A stretch of DNA of 26,883 nucleotides. Origin: Guyanagaster necrorhizus. Its lineage: Eukaryota > Basidiomycota > Agaricomycetes > Agaricales > Physalacriaceae. Made by a program: the position numbers and the translations under genes. The stretch is from positions 1-26,883 of the forward strand of contig NW_025064905.1 of NCBI RefSeq assembly GCF_019112545.1. The letters are read 5' to 3'. Positions 1 to 8,420 of this stretch are shown in pieces. The notes under the pieces were generated by a model. That model was not told where the DNA came from. It ran no database searches and worked only from the letters and a program-made list of their open reading frames with translations. Position 1 is the first letter of the stretch. Each line of letters begins with the position of its first letter.

Positions 1-2
1 GG

Positions 3-119
3 GGGCACATACATATTGAACATCTTCGCACAGAAGACATGCCTGCTGACATCTTCACAAAGGCCTTAGGGAAGGAGAAGATGACTCACATGATCAGGCT
101 GTTGGGTCTTGAACTCTGA
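3..119 (+). mobile_element. Ty1/copia polyprotein, C-terminal tail (partial)
   Basis: The frame starting at base 3 reads 38 residues to a TGA at 117-119. It contains HLRTEDMPADIFTKALGK and ends RLLGLEL, the typical end of a copia RNase H domain (the 'ADIFTKAL' block). The rest of pol lies outside the window. The stop is followed within about 20 bp by a polypurine tract and an LTR start, as expected for the 3' end of a copia element. The fragment shows no frame damage and has normal CpG, so this element is younger than the retroelements on the right side of the window. Confidence 0.9.
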
Positions 120-130
120 GAAGTATTGTG

Positions 131-141
131 TCGAGGGGGAG
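131..141 (+). promoter_or_regulatory. polypurine tract of the copia element
   Basis: A purine-rich run (TCGAGGGGGAG) lies immediately before the TGTTG that opens the LTR. In copia elements this is the plus-strand primer for reverse transcription. Its position between the pol stop and the LTR fits that role. Confidence 0.75.
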
Positions 142-344
142 TGTTGCGGGACGACACAAGTACCTGATGTCAACCTTATATAAGCACAGACAGTTTTGTC
201 CTGAGTCAACGGTCAATTGCCTTTAAGCAATTGACCGTCATACTCAGGTAAGTAGTAGTCATACGTACCTCTGCCTTTAAGCAATTGACCGTCGTACTCA
301 GTCTGGCCTATTATCCACTGCGTAAAAGTAACCTGCCTGCAACA
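142..344 (+). repeat. 3' LTR of the copia element
   Basis: The LTR starts TGTTGCGGGACG and ends CTGCAACA, so the termini form a perfect TGTTG/CAACA inverted repeat, giving 203 bp. A TATA-like TTATATAAG sits at 177-185. The right boundary is inferred from the inverted-repeat end, because the 5' LTR is outside the window and cannot be compared. Coding sequence of the AtuA-type gene resumes about 20 bp downstream, so this is probably the junction between element and target gene. Confidence 0.8.
209..300 (+). repeat. palindrome and direct repeat inside the copia LTR
   Basis: Bases 209-220 and 227-238 form a perfect 12-bp inverted repeat around the 6-base loop CTTTAA. The right arm plus flanks (218-246) recurs nearly unchanged at 272-300; both copies contain TTTAAGCAATTGACCGTC followed by TACTCA. 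The unit could be an internal enhancer-like repeat or a replication-slippage duplication. The function is unknown. Confidence 0.75.
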
Positions 345-365
345 AATGGACCCTATCAAGGTGGC

Positions 366-1452
366 CGAGGTAACAGAAGGGTAGGAGAGAATCGCATCAG
401 TCTGTTTGGTATAAAAGGCTCACCCCCTCCGCCGACAACAAAATTGGCCGTGTGCACAATGGGCGGGTACCAAGCTGAATTGTATTTCCTTGCCGTAGGA
501 CTAGATATCAGAGAGAAGCTAGACCTTCTGCGCACCCAACTAGTGGGCGGCATAGATGAATCCCGCTACTTGAAGTTTTCTCTCGAAGCATATGGCACTT
601 GCTCGGACGACCCGAAGTCGCAGTGAGAAGCGACAGTGCACATAAGACAGTTCCTCCAAGTGCCTACGAAAGAAGCCATGATAGACTTTACCAAGCATTT
701 TTGGGGTCTAGTCATGACAGGGTATGGAGGATTCCATCTGTAAGAGTCGTGCGTATTTTGTCTGGCAAGTCGTTGAACGCCACTGTGCAGGAATATGGAT
801 CTCTGAACCTTTGTTCCTAAGCCCTTTGTTTCATACTTCCTGGCTCTTGTGCCACAGAGTAAGATCAACGTTAAGGTGCACGTGGAGGACATGGTGATAC
901 CCGTGGGGTCCGTAGTTTCCACAGAACCCTTCGATGGTCAGGATTCATATGATCCCAAGATGGTCACGGATTTGAGCACCTTCGGTCCTACTACAAAGAC
1001 CCACCTCGGTGCATACGGTATGTCGCTTGCTGACCGTCTCAACTGACATCAAGGATAGGCAAGATCGTTTTGGAACGTTCTGGAGACAAGGTGAGCTTGG
1101 GGAACAACCCTTTTGAGTCCGAGTGACACTGATACAGGGTGGGAATGTTAATGTCGGGCTGTGGGTACGCAATGACGACGAATGGTCGTGGCTACAGTCA
1201 TTCTTGACAGTTGACACGTTCTAATATCTCCTTGGTGAGGACTACAAGCCCGAGTATCGTATTGAACGATTCGAGATGACCTACGTTCGTGCCGTCGACT
1301 TCATCACATATGGCATTCTTGAAGATGGCATTAGCTCCACGTCCGTCTTGGGTGGGTTGGCTAAGAGCTTCGGCGAGTTCATATGAGCGCGTAAGGCTGA
1401 TATTCCCAACATATTCCTGGAGAGACCCGCTGTGAGGGACTATTTGCATTAA
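366..1452 (+). pseudogene. AtuA-family (DUF1446) gene, 3' half, decayed
   Basis: Translation gives blocks typical of fungal acyclic-terpene-utilisation AtuA-like proteins: KGSPPPPTTKLAV, GGYQAELYFLAVGLDI, VPQSKINVKVHVED, GQDSYDP, LERSGDK followed by GGNVNVGLWVR, and a C-terminal end at TAA 1450-1452. Three introns can be placed at 740-790, 1018-1058 and 1091-1137, each with GT/AG ends and restoring homology across the join. Exons contain in-frame stops at 624-626 (TGA), 804-806 (TGA), 1222-1224 (TAA) and 1384-1386 (TGA), so no functional protein is expected. Each stop could come from CGA or CAA by one C-to-T change. The N-terminal half is absent. The first recognisable residues begin just after the copia LTR, so that insertion probably split the gene. 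Identification is by motif memory; the breaks are seen directly. Confidence 0.82.
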
Positions 1453-2115
1453 GTAAGAACATATTGCCAGTATTATCATCAACTCTGGTGAAATCGAATT
1501 AGCACTGCTGAGAGGGTAATGTAGAGCTCTCTCCGGATACTCCATGCATGGTGTACGATCTGCATTACGATCTCAATAATCATAGGCAGCTATAGGACAT
1601 CATCTCGTCAGCGAAAATAAAGGAAGGAAAAGAATCGTTTCAGTAGGGACAATTGATATTGACATAAACTTCACAAAATGAAATATTATGCATTTTCACG
1701 ATCTCGAAGTGACATCCTGGACTCAGTGGAGGCCCAAAAGGGAAGCCGTTTGCAGTAGACCAGAAGGCAAGGCGCGATTCCTCCGGGATCGAATGAAGAG
1801 CGGTTGGGTAAAGGTCACTGAGATTCTTAGGCCTATCAAGAATCTCGGGATGACTGCCGAGTGTGTTTGCATAGTTGAAATCGAATGGAAAACGAGGCAC
1901 GGAGATATTTTTTTAGGGAGACCAGCTACCGTCTGTCACCCGGTTAGTGTTGTCTTGGAGAAAAACCGCAACCGTACGCAATGCCCTTCCACCCTTCTCC
2001 TTTTTCTTCACTAGCCCTAGCTTCTAAGCTGACAGGTCACTCCTGTGCTTTTATGAGAGCGAAAAATGATAGTTGACCGGCTGTGTAGAATGGTGACTAC
2101 CATGATACTGAATCC
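1453..2115. other. interval with no assignable gene
   Basis: No convincing gene was found between the AtuA pseudogene and the methyltransferase. There is an open frame on the plus strand at 1688-2014 (108 codons) and one on the minus strand at 1640-1900. Neither shows a family I recognise, and they overlap on opposite strands. The last part probably holds the promoter and 5' leader of the methyltransferase gene. CpG content is normal. Confidence 0.5.
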
Positions 2116-3080
2116 ATGTTGAAACGTCAGAGGAAGAAGAAAAGTACTGCGGCATGTTCCGAGCGAACTTGGCTCCAGACGCACGCGGCGATGAGCATGC
2201 TCCTTCAACGGTTGGCTGCCTATCTAGGCCATTCTCAAGCTGCACTGGAGCTCAAATGGATGTCAGCATTCGCAGAAACGTCAAAGCAATCGCTTTCTGA
2301 ACTTGTCGATAGACGGCTGAAGGATGAGCCTCTCCAGTACATTCTGGGTGCGTATATGCGCATGAAATCATCGTATTTCTATCTATACGAAGGAATTTTA
2401 CAGGTTCCCAGCCGTTTGGTGCCCTCAACTTGATTGTACGGCCTCCGGTGCTCATTCCGCGCCCGGAAACCGAGGACTGGACCATTCGATTGTCCAAGAC
2501 CATCACGCCGTCTCCAAAACACCCTATATCTATCCTGGATTTGTGTACGGGAAGCGGATGCATACCGCTGCTGTTATGCCACCTCTGGCCTCAAGGGAGC
2601 GTGCGTGCCTACGGCGTTGATGTCTCTACTGACGCAGTAGAGTTAGCGACGGAGAACGCTGCAAGACACGACATACCGTCTGGGACTGACGGTTTGCGAA
2701 ATAGTTTCAAAGCTCAGCAAGGAAATGTTCTGGATCCCGCATTTCCCAAGAGCGTGGAGCCACCATTCGACGTCCTCAGCGCTAATCCACCTTACATACC
2801 CTGGAAAGAATACCTTGACCTTCCTCCTTCCGTCTTGCGATACGAGGATCCAAGGGCGCTTTTTGGTGGTCCCTCAGGTCTTGAATTCTATCATGCCATC
2901 GCCGGCATGGTCTCGCGCCCAGGCTTTCTCAAAACCGACGCTGTTGTGGCACTCGAAGTGGGACACGAGCAGGCCGAAAAGGTGGAAGATATTCTGCTCG
3001 ATGTTGGCGCAATCCAGCGAACAGAGATATGGAATGATCCTTGGGGAAAAGCACGTACGGTCCTCGGATGGCGAACGTAA
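2116..3080 (+). CDS. HemK/PrmC-type release-factor glutamine methyltransferase, mitochondrial (Mtq1-like)
   Basis: Two exons, 2116-2347 and 2404-3080, are joined across a 56-bp GT/AG intron (phase 1) to give 302 residues. Family members transfer a methyl group from S-adenosylmethionine to the glutamine of the GGQ motif in peptide-chain release factors. Visible signatures are the N-terminal helical domain (LKDEPLQYILG), RPPVLIPRPETEDW, SAM-binding motif I DLCTGSGC at about residues 123-130, the acidic block YGVDVS, and the catalytic NPPY at about 205-208 followed by IPW. Length suits the family. The first 20 residues are Lys/Arg-rich with few acids, which could be a mitochondrial targeting peptide; an alternative start is the Met at about residue 26. 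No damage is visible. It stands alone among decayed neighbours, so it may be the only live gene in the left 6 kb. Confidence 0.9.
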
Positions 3081-3151
3081 TTTAAACTCAGCTAGTATGC
3101 CGTCTCCTTCCTCCGAATTACTGTGACCTGACTCATCGGGGTAGGCATAAA

Positions 3152-3667
3152 ATGTCGTCCAGTAACCCCATCGTACCTTTGGAGCCTAACAGTCTCTACA
3201 TTGCCACCAATCAGCTCATAAATCATCTCGCCAGATTCCACTGGGCCTTTTACAAGACAGACGAAAACGGCAAGGCTACCACGTACGAGTGGACAGAACT
3301 ACCTCCTCGTTCCGACAGATTTGAGGGCGTAACAGTCACGAATTACACTAAAAAGCTGTCGGTGATCTTTGCCTTCATGAAAGTCAAAGGCATGAAGACG
3401 ATGCTTGACCAAGAAAAGATGGCGATGCAAGTCTTTACAGGCCCGAATCGCTTAGGATTCACCTCACTACTAGAGAACCGCTAGGCCGGCATGTCATGTA
3501 GGGCCTGGTTGAAGAGTATGTTGGCCATGTTGGTGGAGAAGAGTTATTTGGATCGTAGCCAGAGTCCGCAGTGGTTTGAGGATGAGATAACGAAAGTCAG
3601 CGTTGATCTGGAAATGCAGTTGGCGGAGGGAAGAGGGCAGGACAGGTCGTTCATTGGAGAAATTTAG
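3152..3667 (+). pseudogene. fungal protein of unknown function, broken by one TAG
   Basis: An open frame runs from ATG 3152 to TAG 3482-3484 (110 residues: MSSSNPIVPLEP... ending LLENR). The same frame then continues without a shift for another 60 codons to TAG 3665-3667. The second part looks coding (SCRAWLKSMLAMLVE, PQWFEDEITKVSVDLE). The whole resembles unnamed agaricomycete proteins in which an HW-containing strand region is followed by a C-terminal 'CRTW(V/L)K' helix, but I cannot give a firm family. The internal TAG can be a CAG-to-TAG change; no GT donor is placed to splice it out. Either a truncated 110-residue protein is made or the gene is a recent pseudogene. Confidence 0.55.
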
Positions 3668-3971
3668 GGGCTTGAGAAGAAAAGTCTGCCTTGAACATCG
3701 GTGAATCATTCGTTTGCAGTTCACTGTAAATATCTCCATCGATTTGTCAATCAATCCCATCCCTTCTCATCCCTTCTCCTAGGCTCTCGTTGTAGAGTTG
3801 GAAGTTCTGTCGTTTGGAATATTATCAATCTACCGCGGGAGTCACAAAAGCAAACCTAGTGTGTTGCTTAACAGGACGTGACAAGACACGGCAATATCTG
3901 CTCATTTTGATGGTCTGTTTATCGATGGTCCTTAGTAAGGGAGTTCTCGACCTTCAGAAGCTTCAAACTTC

Positions 3972-4117
3972 AAGTTGGCTCACATCCACGAAGAACTCCA
4001 TGCTGTACTCTGTTCGTCGTTGTGTGGCTTCATGTGGTTCCAATACGTTACTGCGGCACAGACCAAGGCAATAATGCCAAGTCGAACCAGAAGACCGGCC
4101 ATGTAATTCTTGGTGTA
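3972..4117 (+). pseudogene. possible NDUFB2-like (complex I accessory subunit) relic
   Basis: One frame reads KLAHIHEELHAVLCSSLCGF followed by MWFQY. This resembles the short single-membrane-span B2/AGGG subunits of NADH:ubiquinone oxidoreductase, which have a His-rich start, then a hydrophobic stretch with GxMWF, then a short tail ending in LG(W/V)RHPW. About 45 bp later another frame gives QKTGHVILGV followed by TAA, matching the position of the expected tail. This implies a frameshift or a lost intron. The upstream 300 bp (3668-3971) shows no further exon I can support. The assignment rests on short motifs and is tentative. Confidence 0.28.
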
Positions 4118-4173
4118 TAAAGGTTAGCTATCGCCAAGGCCGAGACGCTTGTCGTTGCATCACCCTCGCACAC

Positions 4174-4280
4174 ATGTCCTACTATCCACCCCAAGGCCAA
4201 TCGTACCATAAACATTCTCGTATGGTTTTCTGATTTATTTGCAGGTCCCCCACCTGGATAATAAGGCGGCTATTATCCTC
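4174..4280 (+). pseudogene. 5' fragment of a Pro/Gly/Tyr-rich gene with tandem stops
   Basis: From ATG 4174 the frame reads MSYYPPQGQSYHKHS. After a GT...AG gap it continues GPPPG, two stops (TAA TAA, 4259-4264), then GGYYPQ up to a possible donor at 4281. The composition matches the disordered N-terminus of fungal CYSTM-type or similar small membrane/adapter proteins. The gap of 25 bp is too short for a real intron, so it is probably deleted or degenerate. The double TAATAA replaces what was most likely CAACAA. No downstream exons were found, because the sequence then enters the CpG-free island. Confidence 0.4.
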
Positions 4281-5470
4281 AGGTACATCTTCATTAAATT
4301 CAAAAGATTAATGCATTAACGATTATTGACACTCTCAGGAACCCCTTAGTTTTTGAAAATTCGCCCTCTGCATAGCCACCACGTGAATTCCAAACTAGTA
4401 ATGCGATAACGTGACTAAGCGCAAACCGACGCCGTGTCGGGGCATTTATTAGTTTTGTGTGAATAATACTTGAATAACACACCAAGTTTTCATTTATTCA
4501 ATTAATTTGAATATCTCCCCCTCCTCTGCATTTCCTGTCACCATGTCTTCTATACCCTTCAACAATGTCAGCTGCTTCCAACTGCAATGAAGTATTTCAA
4601 TGCTTCAGCTCTCTAAGTCATCACCATCACCTTGGGTGCCTGATCATGCACCATCCCTCAATCAACATGATACCCCTTCTCTCATGGCTGTCTCTTCATT
4701 GCCTTCCTATTCCCAGACTCCAGTTCCATCACTTGCCAGCACTGAGACACCCATTTTCTCCATCAATGAAGCCCTCAACCAACAGCCAGATGCTGCCACT
4801 ATCAACCTATCACATGTTCATGCCAATGGAAAAGCTCTAGGCACAGATCAGCCCCCAGAACTTGAGCCTGACATATCTAAGTCTCACATTCCTGAGAAAT
4901 ATGGATTTCAGTGGAGCATTCCTCCACCAATTTCATCAACCTTTGTGCCTTCTTCTAGGCATCATTATGACCCCATTGCCTCCACTTCAATTCCAGTCCA
5001 TGTTTAACCTGGGTTCTACCTCATCATCATCTTCTATCCTTCAATCTTCACAGTACTACTATTCCACTGGTTACCCTCCAATTTCTATCCAGTATCAGAT
5101 GCCAGCCCCTTCATTTAAATGATTTTAGATAATTTTACTGTAGATTTAATGCCCTGACTCTGTCTCTGTCTCAATAAGCAATGAAATCTGTATTTGTGTC
5201 ATTTTCAGCATGCCACCTGAAATTTCCCTTCGTGGAGAATTGATTTAATTATAAGTGGCTAGGTCAAAATAAAATTTATTTATCTGTAAATTATCGCTCT
5301 ATGTACTTGAAATAAATAATATTTTGGAGGAAACGGCGAGATTCGGGAGGGGGTCGCAAGATGGTTTCCATTTTGAGGAGCTTACATCATCGTCACGGAG
5401 GGCGAATTTGAGGCAACTCTCGCAAATTGTGTCTGTTATATAACAGCAGCAATAACTAATCTTCGCCAAT
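4281..5470. other. AT-rich segment with a CpG-free island (4440-5230)
   Basis: The interval separates the Pro/Gly/Tyr-rich relic from the kinase-like fragment. No CpG occurs from 4440 to 5230, whereas both flanks have several. It contains one gene-like reading frame (listed separately) and no recognisable transposase, LTR or terminal inverted repeat. A TATA-like palindrome TGTTATATAACA occurs near 5434. The CpG loss suggests a methylated insertion of unknown type. Confidence 0.5.
4600..5122 (+). pseudogene. Pro/Ser-rich hypothetical protein, frameshifted
   Basis: The frame from ATG 4600 gives 135 residues rich in Pro, Ser, Thr and His, such as PSYSQTPVPSLASTETP and EKYGFQWSIPPPISS, and stops at 5005-5007. 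A second frame overlapping that end continues the same style of sequence (FNLGSTSSSSSILQSSQYYY, then GYPPISIQYQMPAPSFK) to a TGA at 5120-5122. A single frameshift near 5000 would join them. No domain is recognisable. The whole frame lies in a CpG-free block, so it is probably part of an old mobile element or a methylated gene copy. The start is uncertain, because an ATG at 4541 or 4565 in other frames could belong to an upstream exon. Confidence 0.35.
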
Positions 5471-5513
5471 CTAGAGGCGGCATGAACTCAACCACAAAGT
5501 CGGAATCTGGCCC

Positions 5514-6106
5514 ATGGATCGCGATATCGCAGACCTGCGACCGTACGACGTTATACACTCCAGTGGGGGCGGATTCGTCGTACTCAAGCTTTTCCATGAG
5601 CCTGGAGAAGCGATGGAGCAGGTGCTCAGGCTGATGCTGCTCGCAGGAGACTGCTCTGTCCCAGTTGTTGGCCGCTTGTACTCTAATGCCGAACTAGCTG
5701 GCTTTATAACACTGTACGAGTCTTGTGGTGCGCCTGCCTCCGAGATGTTCAAGACTCCCCGTATCCGCGCCGAGCTTTCTACGGAGAGAAGGCTTGAAAT
5801 TATATCGCAGCTATTTGACCTCGTTGACCGTTTGCATGCAAGAGGAATATTGCATTGTGACCTCTATACCTCCTGATGTATTCGGATGGTTCGTTACGCC
5901 TCTGCGACTTTAGAAGTGCAATGCTTGAGGTAGATCCTGTCTTGCCTCGCTCGATAATGAACTATTCATCTGCTTCATTGTGCAATTTCCCCCCGCCCCC
6001 TGTACCACTGTCGTGTTACTCCAAAACCGATGACTTATATGTGACTGGAATGACTATCTGGGAAATATTTGTAGTGCTCAACATATCAGTGCCAGGCTGT
6101 CTTTAA
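5514..6106 (+). pseudogene. protein-kinase-like domain fragment, frameshifted
   Basis: The first frame (5514 to TGA 5874-5876) contains GGGFVVLKLFHEPGEA, resembling the VAIK strand and following helix, a hinge-like ITLYESCG, and LHARGILHCDLY in the position of the catalytic loop, with His-Cys-Asp instead of HRD. A one-base shift leads into a second frame (5876-6106) reading SDGSLRLCDFRSAM (the DFG position, here DFR), then TDDLYVTGMTIWEIF, like the activation-segment/APE and F-helix region. Such kinase-like proteins are abundant in agaricomycetes. The frameshift between catalytic loop and DFG strand, the lost HRD arginine and the missing C-lobe mean it is not functional as read. An intron replacing the shift is conceivable, but no GT/AG pair is obvious. 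Confidence 0.55.
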
Positions 6107-6824
6107 TTCCGATTGTTATCGGTGGAGTCACTGAGCTGAATGCACATGTATCATATGTATTTCAGTACGACGTACTAGGTCATCATCTGCTGGGTGGGGC
6201 TTCTCCAATCAAGGCGTCTTAGCTTGAACTCAACCATTCTTCATACTGATGCTGATGAATAGCTCTTTGCGATCAAGTCTATTGTTTGATCTCATGTCCG
6301 CTACTACTACTTCCCAGCAAAAATATATATTGTTGAGAATCTTTCAGAGTCCATATTCGGAGTATTCTTCAACAACACCTAGTGATAGTCAAACTAGAAG
6401 GAATGTACGACAGCATATACGCCATCCAACTTCCAATCTTGACTCAAGAACAAATCTCTACCTTTTACATAGTAGTAATTTTGTGGAAATCTACTGATAC
6501 TAGGACCATGAAATCATTTGAGTCGGCAACGTCAACCATTCGATTGATAACTACAGGGCATGAACTTTGACCGCAACCATAATTCCAGTTGAGAGATTCT
6601 AAAGCCGGATACGGAATCGCCAACTTAAAGATACACTTCGTACCGCACGGCCGCAGGTCCGAAGCCTTCAAGGACCACTATGAACAGGTACACAGGATAA
6701 TCGGACCGAAGATATCAAAGCTCCCACGTGTGGGGCGCGCATCCTCCTCCTTCGTGACGACGACGACGACTTGCCTTTTCGTTCTCGGCGACCTTCGTAT
6801 GATTTCTGACGCTCTCTTAAGGAG
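6107..6824. other. interval without an assignable gene; 5' flank of the transporter
   Basis: Short open frames occur at 6249-6497 and 6382-6570 (+), but none shows a domain. The final part (6741-6824) is open in the frame of the downstream transporter except for one TGA at 6807-6809. It encodes five consecutive Asp followed by an Arg-rich stretch, so it could be a former N-terminal extension or simply the 5' leader. A (GAC)n run lies at 6756-6770. Confidence 0.45.
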
Positions 6825-8291
6825 ATGCATAGGTCATCGCTCCACTTGCATAACAATGTCGACAACTTGTTTTCCTCGAACGCATCTCATTCACAGACTA
6901 AGTTCATCGCTGCTCATTACCAGTCGCAGGGTCGGCGGAGCCATGAGCGGGACCAGAAGGAGAATGAGAAACCCAAGCCTCGCTTGGCGGGCATGAACAT
7001 TCGACGGACGCAGCAGCGCCATCTGCGCCTGTCGACCCGTATGTATCATCCCGAGCCATTTTCCCAGCCGTCTAGCATGGTTGACCTTTCAGGCTTTTTT
7101 ACTGAGCTGCCACCACCTCGCGCTTCAGTATCTTCTTCCAGCGACAGACCATTGTATCTGTCGACCCAGGCCTTCTGGCTGGCCTTGTATTTCTGTTTTA
7201 ATCTCGGCTTGACGCTGTACAACAAGGGTGTACTTTTGCGCTTTCCGTTCCCTTATACCCTCACTGCCATTCATGCACTCTTTGGAACGATAGGAGGTGC
7301 ATTACTCCTTCATAACGGATCCTTCTCTCCCATCAAATTGGATCCTCAGGAGACCATCGTTATCGTCGCTTTCTCTGTACTTTATTCCGTCAATATTGTT
7401 GTCAGTAACTTGTCCCTGCAGCTTGTCACCATTCCTGTAAGATTATTTGCTCTGTACGTTCAATTGCCTCATTCTCGATCCGTTCCTGTAGTTTCATCAG
7501 GTCATTCGCGCCGCGACACCCATATTCACCATCCTTTTCTCCGCCTTACTCTATGGGAAGCAGAGCAGCTATGCCAAGCGAGTATCTCTCATACCAGTGG
7601 TCATAGGCGTCGGTTTTGCGTGAGTAAATTGCCGGTCTCCATCGACCGTTGTCATTGACACTTTCGTACTGCAGGACATACGGAGACTATTATTGCACCT
7701 TGTGGGGATTTATTCTAACACTCCTTGGCACTGTCTTGGCCTCTCTCAAGACTATATTTACCAACGTTCTCCAGGCCCCGAGATCGCGACATCCATCACC
7801 ATCCCAAATTCCTTTATCTATCATCCATTCTATCCGGCGACCTCAACTACATTCCCTCGCACTGCTACACGTTCTTTCACCTTTAGCTTTCATTCAGTGT
7901 GTACTCTTGGCACATTTTACTGGAGAACTTGCAAATGTCCGTCACTATGCCTCAAAAGAAATGTCATTTTCCGAAGCTTGCGCCCTTGCGCTTAACGGCT
8001 GCATCGCGCTTGGTTTAAATATCGTTAGTTTTACTGCTAACCGAAAAGTGGGTGCACTTGGTATGACTGTTGCAGGTTAGTTCTTTACAGAAGCCCCGAA
8101 CTAAAGCTGATTTTCAACTAGCCAATGTCAAGCAGGTCTTGACAGTTTTATCAGCTGTCTTGATGTTTGATTTGACCATAAGTACGGCAAATGGCATAGG
8201 TATAGTTCTGACGCTGATTGGAGGAGCGTGGTATGCTCAAGTTGAATTTATGGAACGAAAGAGAGGGTCAACTGGACAGCCAAACATATGA
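6825..8291 (+). CDS. TPT/DMT-family transporter (nucleotide-sugar or triose-phosphate translocator-like)
   Basis: Four exons (6825-7436, 7492-7619, 7675-8075, 8122-8291) with 55-, 55- and 46-bp GT/AG introns give 436 residues. After a polar N-terminus of about 112 residues, hydrophobic segments begin at AFWLALYFCFNLGLTLYNKG. Family hallmarks follow: FPFPYTLTAIHALFGTIGG, VNIVVSNLSLQLVTIP, FHQVIRAATPIFTILFSALL, YGDYYCTLWGFILTLLGT with LKTIFTNVLQ, and NVKQVLTVLSAVLMFDLTIS near the C-terminus. Homologues in Golgi, ER or plastid-type membranes exchange sugar phosphates or nucleotide sugars; the substrate cannot be told from sequence. No frame damage is visible within the gene. The start is the first ATG after an in-frame TGA at 6807. 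It converges with the helicase gene. Confidence 0.92.
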
Positions 8292-8420
8292 CCTTCACGA
8301 TATATCATTATACTTTACCTCAAATTTAGACGAGGCGTGATGATAGTGTATACGACCTACCAGGACGCATGGATAACGTGACATTGTAGAATTATTGTAT
8401 AATAGTTTTGGTACATGGCA
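8292..8420. other. short convergent intergenic region
   Basis: Only 129 bp separate the stop codons of the transporter (+) and the helicase (-). The transcripts must therefore end in, or overlap across, this AT-rich stretch. No canonical terminator can be asserted. Confidence 0.7.

Noticed and set aside
1640..2014. Overlapping open frames on both strands between the AtuA relic and the methyltransferase
   Set aside because: Neither shows a known motif or plausible splice extension. They are recorded only as an unassigned interval.
4220..4244. GT...AG segment that joins two Pro/Gly/Tyr-rich pieces
   Set aside because: At 25 bp it is shorter than a functional fungal intron. It is treated as a degenerate gap in a pseudogene.
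4370..5265. Weak inverted similarity (TAGCCAC against GTGGCTA) near the ends of the CpG-free island
   Set aside because: Seven matching bases in AT-rich DNA are not enough to claim terminal inverted repeats.
6589..6996. Plus-strand open frame of 135 codons before the transporter
   Set aside because: It overlaps the transporter start in another frame and has a Thr/Arg-rich shadow composition.
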